This document shows positions 1-13,600 of a stretch of DNA of 64,000 nt, in pieces. Position 1 is the first letter of the stretch; each line of letters opens with the position of its first letter. The notes beneath the pieces were generated by a model. The model had not been told where the DNA came from. It did not search any database and saw only the letters and a program-made list of their open reading frames with translations. A program made the position numbers and the translations under genes. This DNA is from Bolinopsis microptera (lineage: Eukaryota; Ctenophora; Tentaculata; Lobata; Bolinopsidae), in the NCBI RefSeq assembly GCF_026151205.1, contig NC_087074.1:21185765-21249764 (forward strand), given 5' to 3'.

Positions 1-3000
1 AAATCCTTGTGAACATTTCGAATCCAACGGAATGCCCACTTTTCCCCGTACTATTCATCTAATAATGCCATATATATGCATTATGTTCATGACAGTGAAG
101 ATTTCTTAGTCCAGTCATTTATGGACATGAGCCTGCAAATTTCAGATACCCACGAAACTTTGCACAGAACTCCCAAAGGTATGAATAAAAACGATTTTTC
201 GGGTTGGAGACATTTTTTTACCTTGGGCAAAACCCAGAGGGCCACGCCGAAAAAACACATATTGACCCAATAACGTAACTGAACACCTTGCTTCTGAAGG
301 TCGTAGAGACATCAAAATAGGCTTAAACGAAGCCGCCATATGCATGCGAGTTATAACATAGAAAGGAGCAAAAATGGCTGATATAACCAAATTTTTGCTC
401 TATTTTGTGCACATTTCCCCTTCCTCCAAATAACTCGAAAAGTAAGCTTTTTAGGTGCATGTTGCTTCATAAGTTGTAAATAAACATGCCATTCGCACCA
501 ATTTGCACTCATTACAAAATCGCTAAGGCCTTCATAGCTCAATGTACCTACATACCCGCCACATACTATTTTGCATGATTTCTGGAACCGAAAATCAGTT
601 TTCGCCAATAACTGTAAAAGTAAGCACATTAAGGCATAATGTTTCCTTTCGTAGTCATATATAAAATGCCAATTGCGGTTTTTCTTTTGCACTCTATCCA
701 AAGACTCTATCACAATCCTATCAAAAGTAGTAAAATCGGCTCCGCGCCACGCCCCAAAATGGTTTTTTGGCGAATTCTCGAAAGTAAGGATTTTAGGAGG
801 CAATGTGTTGATCAATAACTCTATATAAACATGCATTATGCGGCTTACGTTTTAAAGCCTATTTTGAATCTCTACGACGCTTCAAAGCAAGGTAATATTT
901 AACACTCGCTCCTCTCCCCCCCCCCCCCCCCCCCCCTATAAAACCAGGCCTCTTGCGAGTTGGCGAGAGTGACAAAAATGCACAGTTTAACAGAAACCCC
1001 TGTGAGAAATCATCGCATTTCAAGCACAATCTGGGTCCTAATTATATAGGTAAAATAAGAGGTCCGGTACATTCAGATACCCGGTAAGATTTGGCAAGAT
1101 TGACAGAGGTTTTGATCATTGAAATCAATAAAATGATAGTACAGCAGTAAAATCGGTTCGATCTTAAATGGTGCCCCTTTGTGCTGTTCTTTATGTGGAA
1201 TTTGATAAAGCTGTATTGTAATTAGTTTACGAAACTACTATATTGTGTGGTTAACCTTTTCATTTCAGGTCCAGCCCTTTCCGCTAGCCTACTAATTACT
1301 AAAATATGTCGAGATTTACTGAACTCCAACTTCAAATATTGATGAATTTAGTATCCTCAATCTAAAAATCTTCGAATTTTTTCTGCAAGGCATTTTTAAT
1401 CCACGTTCATGGCAATCGATTTCACTTTTGGCGGAAAAAAATATTTTCAAATTTTCAAACTTTTTTTTCAAGTCCTCGAAAAAAAATTTTAAGTGAAAAA
1501 AATTTGAAGTTATTTCAAAAACTACATTTCTCCGTGTTTCAAACGATATAAATCCATTTTTAAGCCAATAAAAAATTTCACTTTTTTTTGGTGATTAACA
1601 AAATTGGTAATTATCCAATTAGCTGATTTGTCCGATGTAAAAACTTTTTAAACAAAAGTTTACTTCCTTGAAAGATAAAATTCTAGTTAATTTGCAGCCT
1701 TCTATGATGTTCACACAAAAGATTATTTGGAAACCAAAAGGTGGTACAAAGGTGGTAAAAGTGGTAAAAGTTGTGTTTCCGTGAGATACCAAAATTGGCA
1801 AACCAAGTCTACTTATGTTCGTAGGGTCCTAACTACCATATCCGTGAGAAATCCGTGGTGAACATTCGAAATCCTTCGGAATGGGCCACTTTCCCCTCAC
1901 TATTCATGCTATAATGCATACATTATGTCATGACTGTGAAAGATTCTTAGTCCAGACATTATGGACATGTGCCTGCAAATTATTCAGTATACCCACGAAA
2001 CTTTGCTGCACAGAACTTCCCAAAGGTATAATAAACGATTTCGGTTGAGACATTTTTTTACCTTGGGCAAAACCCAGAGGGCCACGCCCATATTGACCCA
2101 ATAACGTAACTGACCCCTTATCCCTTGCTTCTGAAGGTCTTAGAGACATCAAAATAGCTAAACGAAGCCGCATATGCATGCGCGTTATCTAACATAGACG
2201 GGAGGCAAAAATGGCTGATAAAACCAATTTTGCTCTATTTGTGCACATTTCTCCAAATAACTCGAAAAGTAAGCAATTTAGGGTTCTGTAGCTTCCATAA
2301 GTTTATAATAAACCTGGCCAGTTCTGCACAATTAGCATCATTCAAAAAACTCTAAGGCCTTCATAGCTCAATGTACCCACATACCCATCATTTTGTTTTT
2401 GCATGATTTTCAGGAAACCGAAAATCATTTTTCGCCAATAACTGTAAAGTAACACTTTAAGGCAAATGTTTTCTTCGTAAGTCATAATATAAATATGCCA
2501 ATTGCGGTTCTTTTGCACTCTATCCAAAGACTCTAATCACAATCCATCAAAGTTAGTAACAATCGGCCTCAGCGGCGCCACGTCCCATAAATGGTTTTTT
2601 TGGCGAATTACTCGAAAAGTAAGGATTTTAGGCAATGTGGTAGATCAATAACTCCTTTATATAAACATGCTTATGCGGCTTCGTTTTAAGCTATTTGAGT
2701 CTCTACGACCCATCCAGAAGCAAGTAAATGTTACACTCGCTCTATACCCCCCCCCCCCCCCCCCTCCCTATAATACCAGGCCTCTTTGCGAGTTGTGGAC
2801 AGAGTGACAAGAAAGTGCACAGTTAAAAGAACCCTGTGAGAAATCGCATTCTTGCATCGACTGGGTCAAATTATAGAGGTAAAAGAATAGGGTCCGGTAC
2901 ATTCAGAATACCCGGTATAGATTGGCAAGATGAACGAGAGGTTTTAGATCATTGAAATCAATAAAATATAGTACAGCAGGTAAATCGGTTCGATCTTAAA

Positions 3001-6000
3001 TGGTCCTTTTGTGCAGTTTCTTTATGTGGAATTTGATAAAGCTGTATTGTAATTTAGTTACGAAACTCTAATATTGGTGTGGTTAACCTTTTCAGGTCCA
3101 GCCCTTTCCGCTAAGCTATTCCTAATAACTAAAATATGTCGAGATTACGAACTCCAACTTCAAATATTGATGATTTTAGTATTCCTCAATCTAAAAATCT
3201 TCGACATTTTTCTGCAAGGCATTTATCCACGTTTCATGCAATTCAACACTTTTGGCGAAAAAAATATTTTTCAAATTTTCAAAACTTTTTTTCAAGTCTC
3301 GAAAAAAAATTTTAGTGAAAATTTTTATGAAGTTTTTCTAAAAACTACATTTCTCCGTGTTTCAAACGATTTAAATCATTTAAAGCCAATAAAACATGTT
3401 CACATATTTTTGGTGATTAACTAATTTGGTAATTATCCAATTAGCTGATGTCCGATGTAAAAACTTTGATACAAAAGTTTTACTCTTGATAAGATAAACA
3501 ATCTAGGTAATTTGCAGCCTTCTATGATGTTCACAACTAAAGATATTTGGCAAACCAGAAAGGTGTACAAAGGTGGTAAAAAAAAGTGGTAAAATTGGTG
3601 TTTCCGTTGAGATACAAAATTGGCAACAAGTCTAATTATGTTTCGGAGGGGTCCCCTAACAACCATATTCCGTTGAGAAATCCTTGTGAACATTCGAATC
3701 CCACGGAATGCACTTTTCCCCTTACTATTCCTGCTAATAAATGCATACATTATGTCATGACTGTGAAGATTCTTAGTCCAGTCATTTAAGGACATGTGCC
3801 TGGCAAATTTTCAGGATACCCACGAAACTTTGGCACAGTAACTTCCCAAAGGTATGAATAAACGATTTTCGGTTGGAGAACATTTTTTTACCTTGGGCAA
3901 AACCCAGGAGGGCCACGCCCAATGTGAACCCAATAACGTAACTGACCCCTTTCATTCTGAAGGGGCGTAGAGACTTCAAAATAGCTTAAACGAGCCGCAT
4001 ATGCATGCGAGGTATTAACATAGAACGGGAGGCAGAAAATGGCTGATATAACCATTTTGCTCTAGTTTTGCAACAATTCCTCAAATAACTTCGAAAAAGT
4101 AAGCATTTTTAGGGTGCATGTGTGCTTCATAAGTTGTAATATAAACATGGCCAGGTCTGCACAATTTTGCACTCATTCAAAAATCTCTAAAAAGGCCTTC
4201 TAGCTCAATGTACCACATACCCATATTTTTTGCATGATTCTGGAACCGAAAATCAGTTTTTCGCTCAATAACTGTAAAAGTAAGCACTTTAAGGCATATG
4301 TTTCATCTCGTAAGTCATATATGAAATATGCCAATTGCGTTCTTTCACTCGTATCCAAAGACTCTATCACTATCCTATCAAAAGTTAGTAAAATCGCTCA
4401 GCGGCCACGCCCCAAAATGGTTTGGCGAAATTTCTCGAAAAGTAAGGATTTTTAGGCAATGTGTTGACAATAACGTCTAATATAATACATGCAATGCGGC
4501 TTCGTTTAAGCCAATTTTGGAATGTTCTCTACGACCTCAGAAGCAAGGTATATTACAACTCGCTTTCCTATAACCCCCCCCCCCCCCCCCCCCCCCCTAT
4601 AATACCAGGCCCCTTGCGAGTTGCGAGAGTGACAAAAAGTGCACAAGTTTAAAGAACCCCTGTGAGAAATCGCATTTCTTGCACAACTGGGTCTAATTAT
4701 AGAAGGAAAATAAGAGGTCCGGTACATTCAGATACCCGGTAAAAGATTGGCAAGATTGACAGAGGATTTGATCATTGAAATCAATAAAAATGAAGTACAG
4801 CAGGTAAAAATCGTTCGATCTAAATGTCCTTTTGTGCAGTTTTCTTTATGTGGAATTTGATAAAGCTTGTATTTAATTAGTTACGAAACTCTAATATTTG
4901 TGTTAACCTTTTCCAGGTCCACCCTTCCGCTAAGACTATTCCTAATTACTAAAATATGTCGAGATTTACTGAACTTCCAACTTCCCATATTGGATGATTT
5001 TTAGTATTCCTCAATCTAAAAATCTTCGAAATATTTCTGCAGAGTCTTTTTTTATCCACGTTTCAAAGCAATTCGAATCCCTTTTGGCGGAAAAAATATT
5101 TTTCAAATTTTCAAAAACTTTTTTTTCAATCCCCGAAAAAAAATTTAAGTGAAAATTTTCGAGTTTTTTCTAAAAACTACATTTCTCCGTGTCTCAAACG
5201 ATTTAAATCATTTAAAGCCAATACAAAATTTTCACGTTTTTTTTGGTGATTAAACTAATTGGTAATTATCCATTTAGCTGATTGTCGATGTAAAAACTTT
5301 AGATACAAAATTTTACCTCCTTGATCAGTAAAACATTCTAGGTAATTTTGCAGCCTTTCTATGAAGTTCACAACTAAAGATATTTGGCAAACAGAAAGGT
5401 GGTACAAAGGTGGTAAAAAGTGGAAAAGTGTGTTTTCCGTGAGAGATACCAAATTGGCAACCAAGTCTAATTATTTCGTAGTGTCCTAACTACCAAATTC
5501 CGTTGAGAATCCTTGTGAACATTCGAATCCAACGAGATCCATTTCCCCTTACTATTCATGCTAATTAATGCAACATTATGGTCAATGACTGTGTAAGATT
5601 CTTAGTCCAGTCATTTATGGACATGTGCCTGCAAATTTTCAATACCCACGAAACTTTCACATAACTTCCCAAAGTAATGAATAAACGATTTCGGTTGGAG
5701 ACATTTTTTTTACCTTGGGCGCAAAACCCAGGAGGGCCACGCCCAAATGACCCAATTAACGTAACTGAACACGTTTGCTTCTGAAGGTCGTTAGAGACTT
5801 CAAAATAGGCTTAAACGAAGCCGCATATGCATGGCAGTTTTATTAACATATAACGGGAGGCAAAAATGGCTGATTAAACCAATTTGGCTCTATTTTGTGC
5901 ACATTTCCTCCAAATAACCCTTCCCCGAAAAGTAAGCATTTTAGGGTGCATGTTAGCTTCATAAGTTGTATATAAACATGGCGCATTCTGCACAAAATGC

Positions 6001-7633
6001 CACTCATACAAAATCTCTAAGGCCTTCCATAACTCAATGTACACTATCCCATATTTTTGCATGATTTTCTGGAACCGAAAAATCAGTTTTTCGCCAAAAA
6101 CTGTAAAATAAGCACTTTAAAGGCAATGTTTCTTCGTAAGTCATATATAAATATCCAATTGCGGTCTTTTGCACTCTATCCCAAGCCTCTAATCACAATC
6201 CCTATCAAAAGTTAGTAAAACGGCTCAAGCGCCACGCCCAAAATGGTTTTTGCCGATTTCTCGAAAAGTAAGGATTTTAGGCAATGTGTTGATCCAATAA
6301 CTCTTATATAAACAATGCAAATGCGCTATCTTTAAGCCTATTTTGAGTCACTACGACACTTCAGAAGCAAGGTATATTACACTCGCTTCCTATACCCCCC
6401 CCCCCCCCACCCTATATACCCGCCTCTTGCGAGTTCGAGAGTGACAAAAAGTGCCCAGTTTAAAAAACCCCTGTGAGAAATCGCATTTCTTGCACAGAAC
6501 TGGTCTAATTATAACGAGGGTAAATCAGGGTCCGTACATTCAGATTACCCGGTAAAGATTGGCAAGATTGACGAGAGGTTTTGATCATTGAAATCAATAA
6601 ATGATAGTACAGAGGTAAAAGACGTTCGATCTTAAATGGTCCTTTTGTGCTGTTTCTTCTTAGTGGAATTGTGATAAAGCCTGTATTTTAATTAGTTACG
6701 AAACTCTAATATTGTGTGGTTAACCTTTTTCAGGTCAGCCCCTTTCCGCTAAGCTATTCCCTAATTACTAAAATAGTCGAGATTACTGAACCCAACTTCA
6801 ATATTGAGATTTTAGTATTCCTCAATCTAAAAATCTTCTGAATTTTTTCGCAAGGCATTTATAACCACGTTTCATGCAATTCGATCACTTTTGGCGGAAA
6901 AAAATATTTTCAAATTCAACTTTTTTTTCAATTCTCGAAAAAAAAATTTAAATGAAAAATTTTTGAAGTTTTTTCTAAAAACTACATTTCTCTGTTTTCA
7001 AACGATTTAAATCATTTAAAGCCAATAAAAAATTTTTTCACTTTTTTTTGGGTGATTAACTAATTGGTAATTATCCATTTAGCTGATTGTCCGATGTAAA
7101 AACATTTTGAAACAAAAGATTTACTCCTTGATAAGATAAACATTCAGGTTAATTTGCAGCCTTCTATGATGTTCACAAACAAAAGATATTTGGCAAACCA
7201 AAAGGTGGTACAAAGGTGGTAAAAAGTGGTAAAAAGTGTGTTTCCGTTGAGATACAAAATTGGCAAACAATCTAATTTATGTCGTAGGGTCCTAACAACC
7301 ATATGCCGTTGAGAAATCCTAGTGTGACATTCGAATCCAACGGAATGCCACTTTCCCCTTACTATTCATGCTAATAATGCTTACATTATGTCCTGACTGT
7401 GAAGAGTTCTAGTCCAGTCATTTATGGACATGTGCCTGCAAATTTCAGATACCCACGAAACTTTGCACAGAACTTCCCAAAGGTATGAATACAACGATTT
7501 TCGGTTGTAGACATGTTTTTTACCTTGCAAAAACCCAGGAGGGCCACGCCCATATTGACCCAATAACGTAACGACTCCCTTGCTTTCTAAAGGTCGTAGA
7601 GACTTCAAAATAGCTTAAACGAAAGCCGCATAT

Positions 7634-7646
7634 GGGGGGGGGGGGG
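7634..7646 (+). repeat. Isolated G13 insertion in one satellite copy
   Basis: A run of 13 G interrupts the CATATGCATG core of the left inverted-repeat arm in this unit only; the other units read straight through. It is either a copy-specific insertion or an assembly error. Confidence 0.7.
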
Positions 7647-10600
7647 CATGCGAGTAATTAACATAAGAAACGGGAGGCAAAAAAGGCTGATATAACCAAT
7701 TTTGCTCTATTTTGTGCACAATTTCCTTCCTCCAATAACTCAAAAGTAAGCATTTTTAGGTGCATGTGCTTCATAAGTGTATATAAACATGGCCATTCTG
7801 CACAATTTGCACTCAATCAAAAATCTCTAATCCCTTCATAGCTCAATGTTACCACATACCCATATTTTGCAATGATTTCAGGAACCGAAAATCATTTTTC
7901 GCCTGAATAACTGTAAAAGAAGCACTTTAAGGGCATATGTTTTCATCGTAAGTCTTATATTACATATGCCATTGCGGTTCTTTTGCACTCTATCTCCAAA
8001 GACCTATCACAATCCTATCAAAATTAGTAAAATATTCGCTCATCGCCACGCCCAAAATGGGTTTTGGCGAATTTTCTTTCTCGAAAAGTAAGGATTTTAG
8101 GCAATGTGTATTGATCAATAGACTCTTATATAAACACATATGCGGCTTTCGTTTAAGCCTATTTTGAAGTCTTCCTACGACCTTCAGAAAGCAAGGTTAA
8201 TTACACTCGCTCCTCATACCCCGCCCCCCCCCCCCACCTATAATACCGGCCTCTTGCGAGTTGCGAGAGTGGACAAAAAGTGCACGTTTAATAGAACCAC
8301 CCCTGTGAGAAATCGCATTCTTGCACAACAGGTCTAATTATAGAGGTAAATAAGAGTTCCGGTACATTCAGATACCCGTATAGATTTTGGCAAGATTGAC
8401 AGAGGTATTTGATCATTTGAAATCAATAAAAATGGAAATAAAAAGTTTTTTACAGCCAGTAAAATCGGTTGTCGATCTAAATGGGTCCTTTTTGTGCTTC
8501 TTATGTGGATTTTGATAAAGCTGTAATGTAATTTAGTTACGAAACTCTAATATTGTGTGGTTAACCTTTTTTTCAGTCCAGCCTTTTCCGGCTAAGCTAT
8601 TCCTAATTACTAAATATGCGAGATTTACTGAACTCCAACTTCAAAAATTTATGATTTTTAGAATCCTCAATCTAAAAATCTTCGAAATTTTTCTTGCAAG
8701 GCATTTTTATCGCACGTTTCATGCAATTCGATCACTTATGGATGGCGAAAAAAATATTTTCAAATTTTCATACTTTTTTTTTTCAAGTCTCGAAAGAAAA
8801 TTTTAAGTGAAAAATTTTTGAAAGTTTTCTAAAAACTACTACTTTCTCCGTGTTTCAAACGATTTAAATCATTTTAAGCCAATTAAAAAATTTTCACTTA
8901 TTTTTGGTGCTTAACTTAATTGGTAATTATCCATTAGCTGATTGTCCGAGAAAAACTTTTGATAGAACAAAAGTTTTACTCCCTTGATAAGATAAACATT
9001 CTAGGTGAATTTAATTTGCAGCCTTCTATGATGTTCACAACTAAAGATATTTGGCAAAAACCAGAAAAGGTGGTACAAAGGTGGTAAAAAGTGTAAAGTG
9101 GTGTTTCCGTTAGATAACAAAATTTGCAACAAGTCAATTTGTACGTAGGGGTCCAAACTACCATATCCCGTTGAGAAATCCTTGTGAACATCGAATCCAA
9201 CGGAAAAATGCCACTTTTTTTCCCCTTACTAGTCATGCTAATAATGCAACAATTATGTCATGACTGTGAAGATTCTTAGTCCAGTCATCTGTATGGACAT
9301 GTGCCTGCAAAATTTTCAGATACCCAACGAAACTTTGCACAGAAATTCCCAAAGGTATGAATAAACGATTTTCGGTTGGAGACATTTTTTTACATTGGGC
9401 AAAACCCAGGAGGGCCACGCCCATATTGACCCATAACGTAACAGACCCCTTGCTTCTGAAGGTCGTAGAGACTTCAAAATAGGCTTAAACGAAGCCGCAT
9501 ATGCAAGCGAGTTATTAACAACATAGAACGGGGAGGCAAAAATGGCTGATCATAACCAATTTTTGCTCTATTTGTTCACATTCCCTCCAAATAACTCGAA
9601 AAGTAAGCAATTTAGGGTGCATGTTGCTTCATATAAGTTGTATAATAAACATGGCCCAAATCTGCACAATTTTCACTCATCAAAAATCTCTAAGGCCTTC
9701 ATAGCTCAATGTACACATACCCATATTTTGCATGATTTCTGGAACCGAAAATCGAGTTTTTTTCCGTACGCCAATAACTGTAAAAAGAAGTCACTTTAAG
9801 GCATAATGTTCTCTTCGTAAGTCAGGTAAATAAATATGCCAAATTGCGGTTCTTTTGCACTCTATCCAAAGACGCCTATCACAATCCTATCAAGAAAGTT
9901 AGTAAAATCGCTCAGTCGCCACGCCCAAAATGTTTTTGGCGAAGTTCTCGAAAAGAAAGGAGTTTGGCAATGTGTTGATCAATAGCTCTTATATAAACAT
10001 GCATAATGTCGGCTTCGTTAAGCCTAATTTTGAAGTTCTCTACGACCTTCATAAGCAAGGTATATTTACACTCGCTTCGTATACCCCCCCCCCCCCCCCC
10101 CTTAATAATACCAGGCCTCTTGCGAGTTGCGAGAGTGACAAAAAGTGCACAGTTTAAAGAAACCCTTGAGAAAACGCGTATTTATCGCAATTTCATGCAC
10201 AACTGGGTCTAATTAATAGAGTAAATAATGAGGTCCGGTACATTCAGAACCGCGTATAATTGGCAAGATTGACAGAGGTTTTGTATCATTGAAAACAATA
10301 AATGATAGTACAGCAGGTAAAACCGGTTCGATCTTAAATGGTCCTTTTGTGCTGTATCTATTATGTGGAATCTGATAAAGCATGTTATTTTAATTAGTTA
10401 CGAACTCTAATATTGTGTGGTTAACCTTTTCAGGGTCCAGCCCTTTCCGCAAAGCTATTCCAAATTACTAAAAATTTCGAGATTTACTGAACTCCAACTT
10501 CAAAATTGATGATTTTAGTATTCCTCAATCTAAAAATCTTCGAATTTTTCTGCAAGCATTTTTATCCACGTTTCATGCAATTCGCTCACTTTTGGCGGAA

Positions 10601-13600
10601 AACAATATTTTCAAATTTTCAAACTTTTTTTTCAAGTCACGAAAAAAAATTTTTAAGTTAAAAATTTTTGAAGTTTTTCTAAAAACTACATACTCTACAT
10701 TCCTCCGTGTTTCAAAAAACGATTTTAAAAAAAATTAAATCATTTAAACCAATAAAAAATTTTCACATTTTTTGTGATTACCTAATTGTAATTATACCAA
10801 TAGCAGATTGTCCGATGTAAAACTTTTGATACAAAAGTTTTTTTACTCCTTGATAAGATAAACATTCAGGTTAATTTGGCAGCCTTCTATGATGTTCACA
10901 ACTAAAGATATTTGGCAAACCAGAAAGGTGGTAACAATGGAAAAAAATGGTAAAAGGGTGTTTCCTTGAGATAAACAAAATTGGCAACCAGTCTAATTAT
11001 GTATTCGTAGGGGTCCTAACTAACTACCATATTCCGTTGAGAAATCCTTGTGAACATTCCGAAACCAACGGAATGCCACTTTCCCCTACTATTCATCTAA
11101 TATGCATACATTATCATGACAGGAAGATTCCTTAAGATCCAGTCCATTTATGGACATGTGGCCTGCAAAATTTCAGATACCCACGAAACTTTGCACAGAA
11201 CTTCCTCAAAGGTATGAAATAACGATTTTCGGTTGGAGGACATTTTTTTTACCCTGGGTGGGCAAAACCCAGGAGGGCCACGCCCATATTACCCAATAAC
11301 GTAACTGACCCCCGTGCTTCTAGAAGGTCGTAGAGACTTCAAATATTGCTTAAAACGAATCCGCATATGCATGCGAGTTATTAACAATAGAACGGGAGGC
11401 AAAAATGGCTGATATAACCAATTAGCCTCTATTTGTGCACATTACCTTCAAATAACTCGAAAAGTAAGCATTTAGGGTGCATGTTGCTTCATAAGTGTAT
11501 AAAAACATGGCCATGTCTGCACAATTTGCACTCATTCAAAAATCACTAAGGCCTTCATAGCTCATGTACCACATACCCATATTTTTGCATGATTTACTGA
11601 ACCGAAAATCAGTTTTATTCTTCGCTATAACTGTAAAAGTAAGCACTTTTAAGGCATTTGTTTCTTCTTCGTAAGTCATATATAAATATGCCAATTCTGC
11701 TGTTCTTTTGCACTCTATCCAAAACTCTATCACAATCCTATCAAAAGTTAGTAAAATCGGGCTCAGCGCCACGCCAAAATGGTTTTTGGCGAGTTCTCGA
11801 AAAGAAGATTTTTAGGCATGTTTTGATCAATAAACTCTAATATAAACTTGGCATATGCGCTTCGTTTAAGCCTATTTGAAGTCTCTACGACCTCAGAGCA
11901 AGGTATATTTACACTCGCTTCCTATACCCCCCCCCCGCCCCCCCCCTATAATACCAGGCCTCTTGCGAGTTGCGAGAGTGACAAAAAAGTGCACAGTTTA
12001 AAGAAACCCCTGTGAGAAATCGCATTTCTTGCACACTGGGTCTAATATAGAGGTAAAAGATGAGTCCGGTATCATTCAGATACCCGGTATAGATTGGCAG
12101 AGATTGACAGGAGGTTTGAACATTGAAAACAATAAAAAGATATACAGCAGGTAAAATCGTTCGATCTTAAATGGTCCTTTTGTGCTGTTTCTTTTGTGGA
12201 ATTTGATAAAGCTGATTGTAATTAATTACGAAACTCTAATATTGTGTGTTAACCCTATTTCAGTCCCAGCCCTTCCGCTAAGCTATTCTAATTAACTAAA
12301 ATATGGTCGAGTATTTACTGAAACCACCAACTTCAAATATTGATGATTTTAGGTATTCCTCAATCTTAAAAAACTTCGAAATTTTTCTGCAATGCCATTT
12401 TTATCCACGTTTCATGCAATTCGATCACTTTTGGCGAAAAAAATATTTTCAAAATTGTTCAAACTTTTTTTTTTCAAGTCTCGAAAAAAGAAATTTTAAA
12501 GTGAAAAATATTTGAAGTATTTTTCTAAAAAACCCACTACATTTCTCCGTGTTTTCAAAACGATTAAATCATTTTAAGCCAATAAAAAATTTTCACTTTT
12601 TATGGTGATTAACTATTTGGTAATTATCCAATTAGCTGATTGTCCTGATGTAAAAAACTTTGATACAAAAGTTTTACTCCTTGATAGATAAACATTCCTA
12701 GGTAATTTTGCAGCTTCTAATGATGTCACAACAAAGATATTTGGCAAACCAGAAAGAGTTGTACAAAGGTGGTAAAAAGTGGTAAAAGCGTGTGTTTTCC
12801 GTTGAGATACAAAATTGGCAACAAGTCTAATTTGTCGTAGGGGTCCTAACTACCATATTCCGTTGAGAAATCCGTGTGAACATTCGAATCCAATCGGAGA
12901 TGCCACTTTTCCCCTTACTATTCAACTAATAATGCATACATTATGTCATGACTGTGAAGATTCTTAGTCCCAGTCATTTATGGACATGTGCCTTGCAAAT
13001 TTCAGATACCCACGAAACTTTGCACAGAACTTCCCAAGGTATGAATAAAGCGATTTTCGGTTGGAGACATTTTTGTTACCTTGGGCAAAACCCAGAGGGC
13101 CACGCCCATATTGGACCATAATAAACGTAACTGACCCCTGCTTCTGAGGTCGTAGAGACTTCAAAATAGGCTTAACCGAAGCCGCATATGCATTGCGAGT
13201 TATTAACATAGAACGGAGGCCAAAAATGGCTGATATCACCAAATTAGCTCTATTTTGTGCACATTTCCTCACAATAACTCGAAAGTAAGCATTTTATGGT
13301 GCATGTTGCTTCATAAGATGTATATAAACATGGCCATTGTCTGCACAATTGCACTCATCAAAAATCCTAAGGCCTTCATAAGCTCAATGTACCACATACC
13401 CATATTTTGCATGATTTTCATGAACCGAAAATCAGTTTATTTCGCCAATACTGTAAAAGTAAGCACTTTAATGCATATGTTTCTTTCTAAGTCATATAAA
13501 AATAATCCAATGCGGTTCTTTGCACTCTAATCAAATACTCTAATCACAATCTATCAAAAGTTAGTAAAATTCGCTCAGCGCCACGCCCGAAAATGGTTTT

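Noticed and set aside
351-836. 161-codon minus-strand frame in the first satellite unit
   Set aside because: The frame is open only because of local indels; other units and the apparent consensus have stops near the start (after CACATTGCC).
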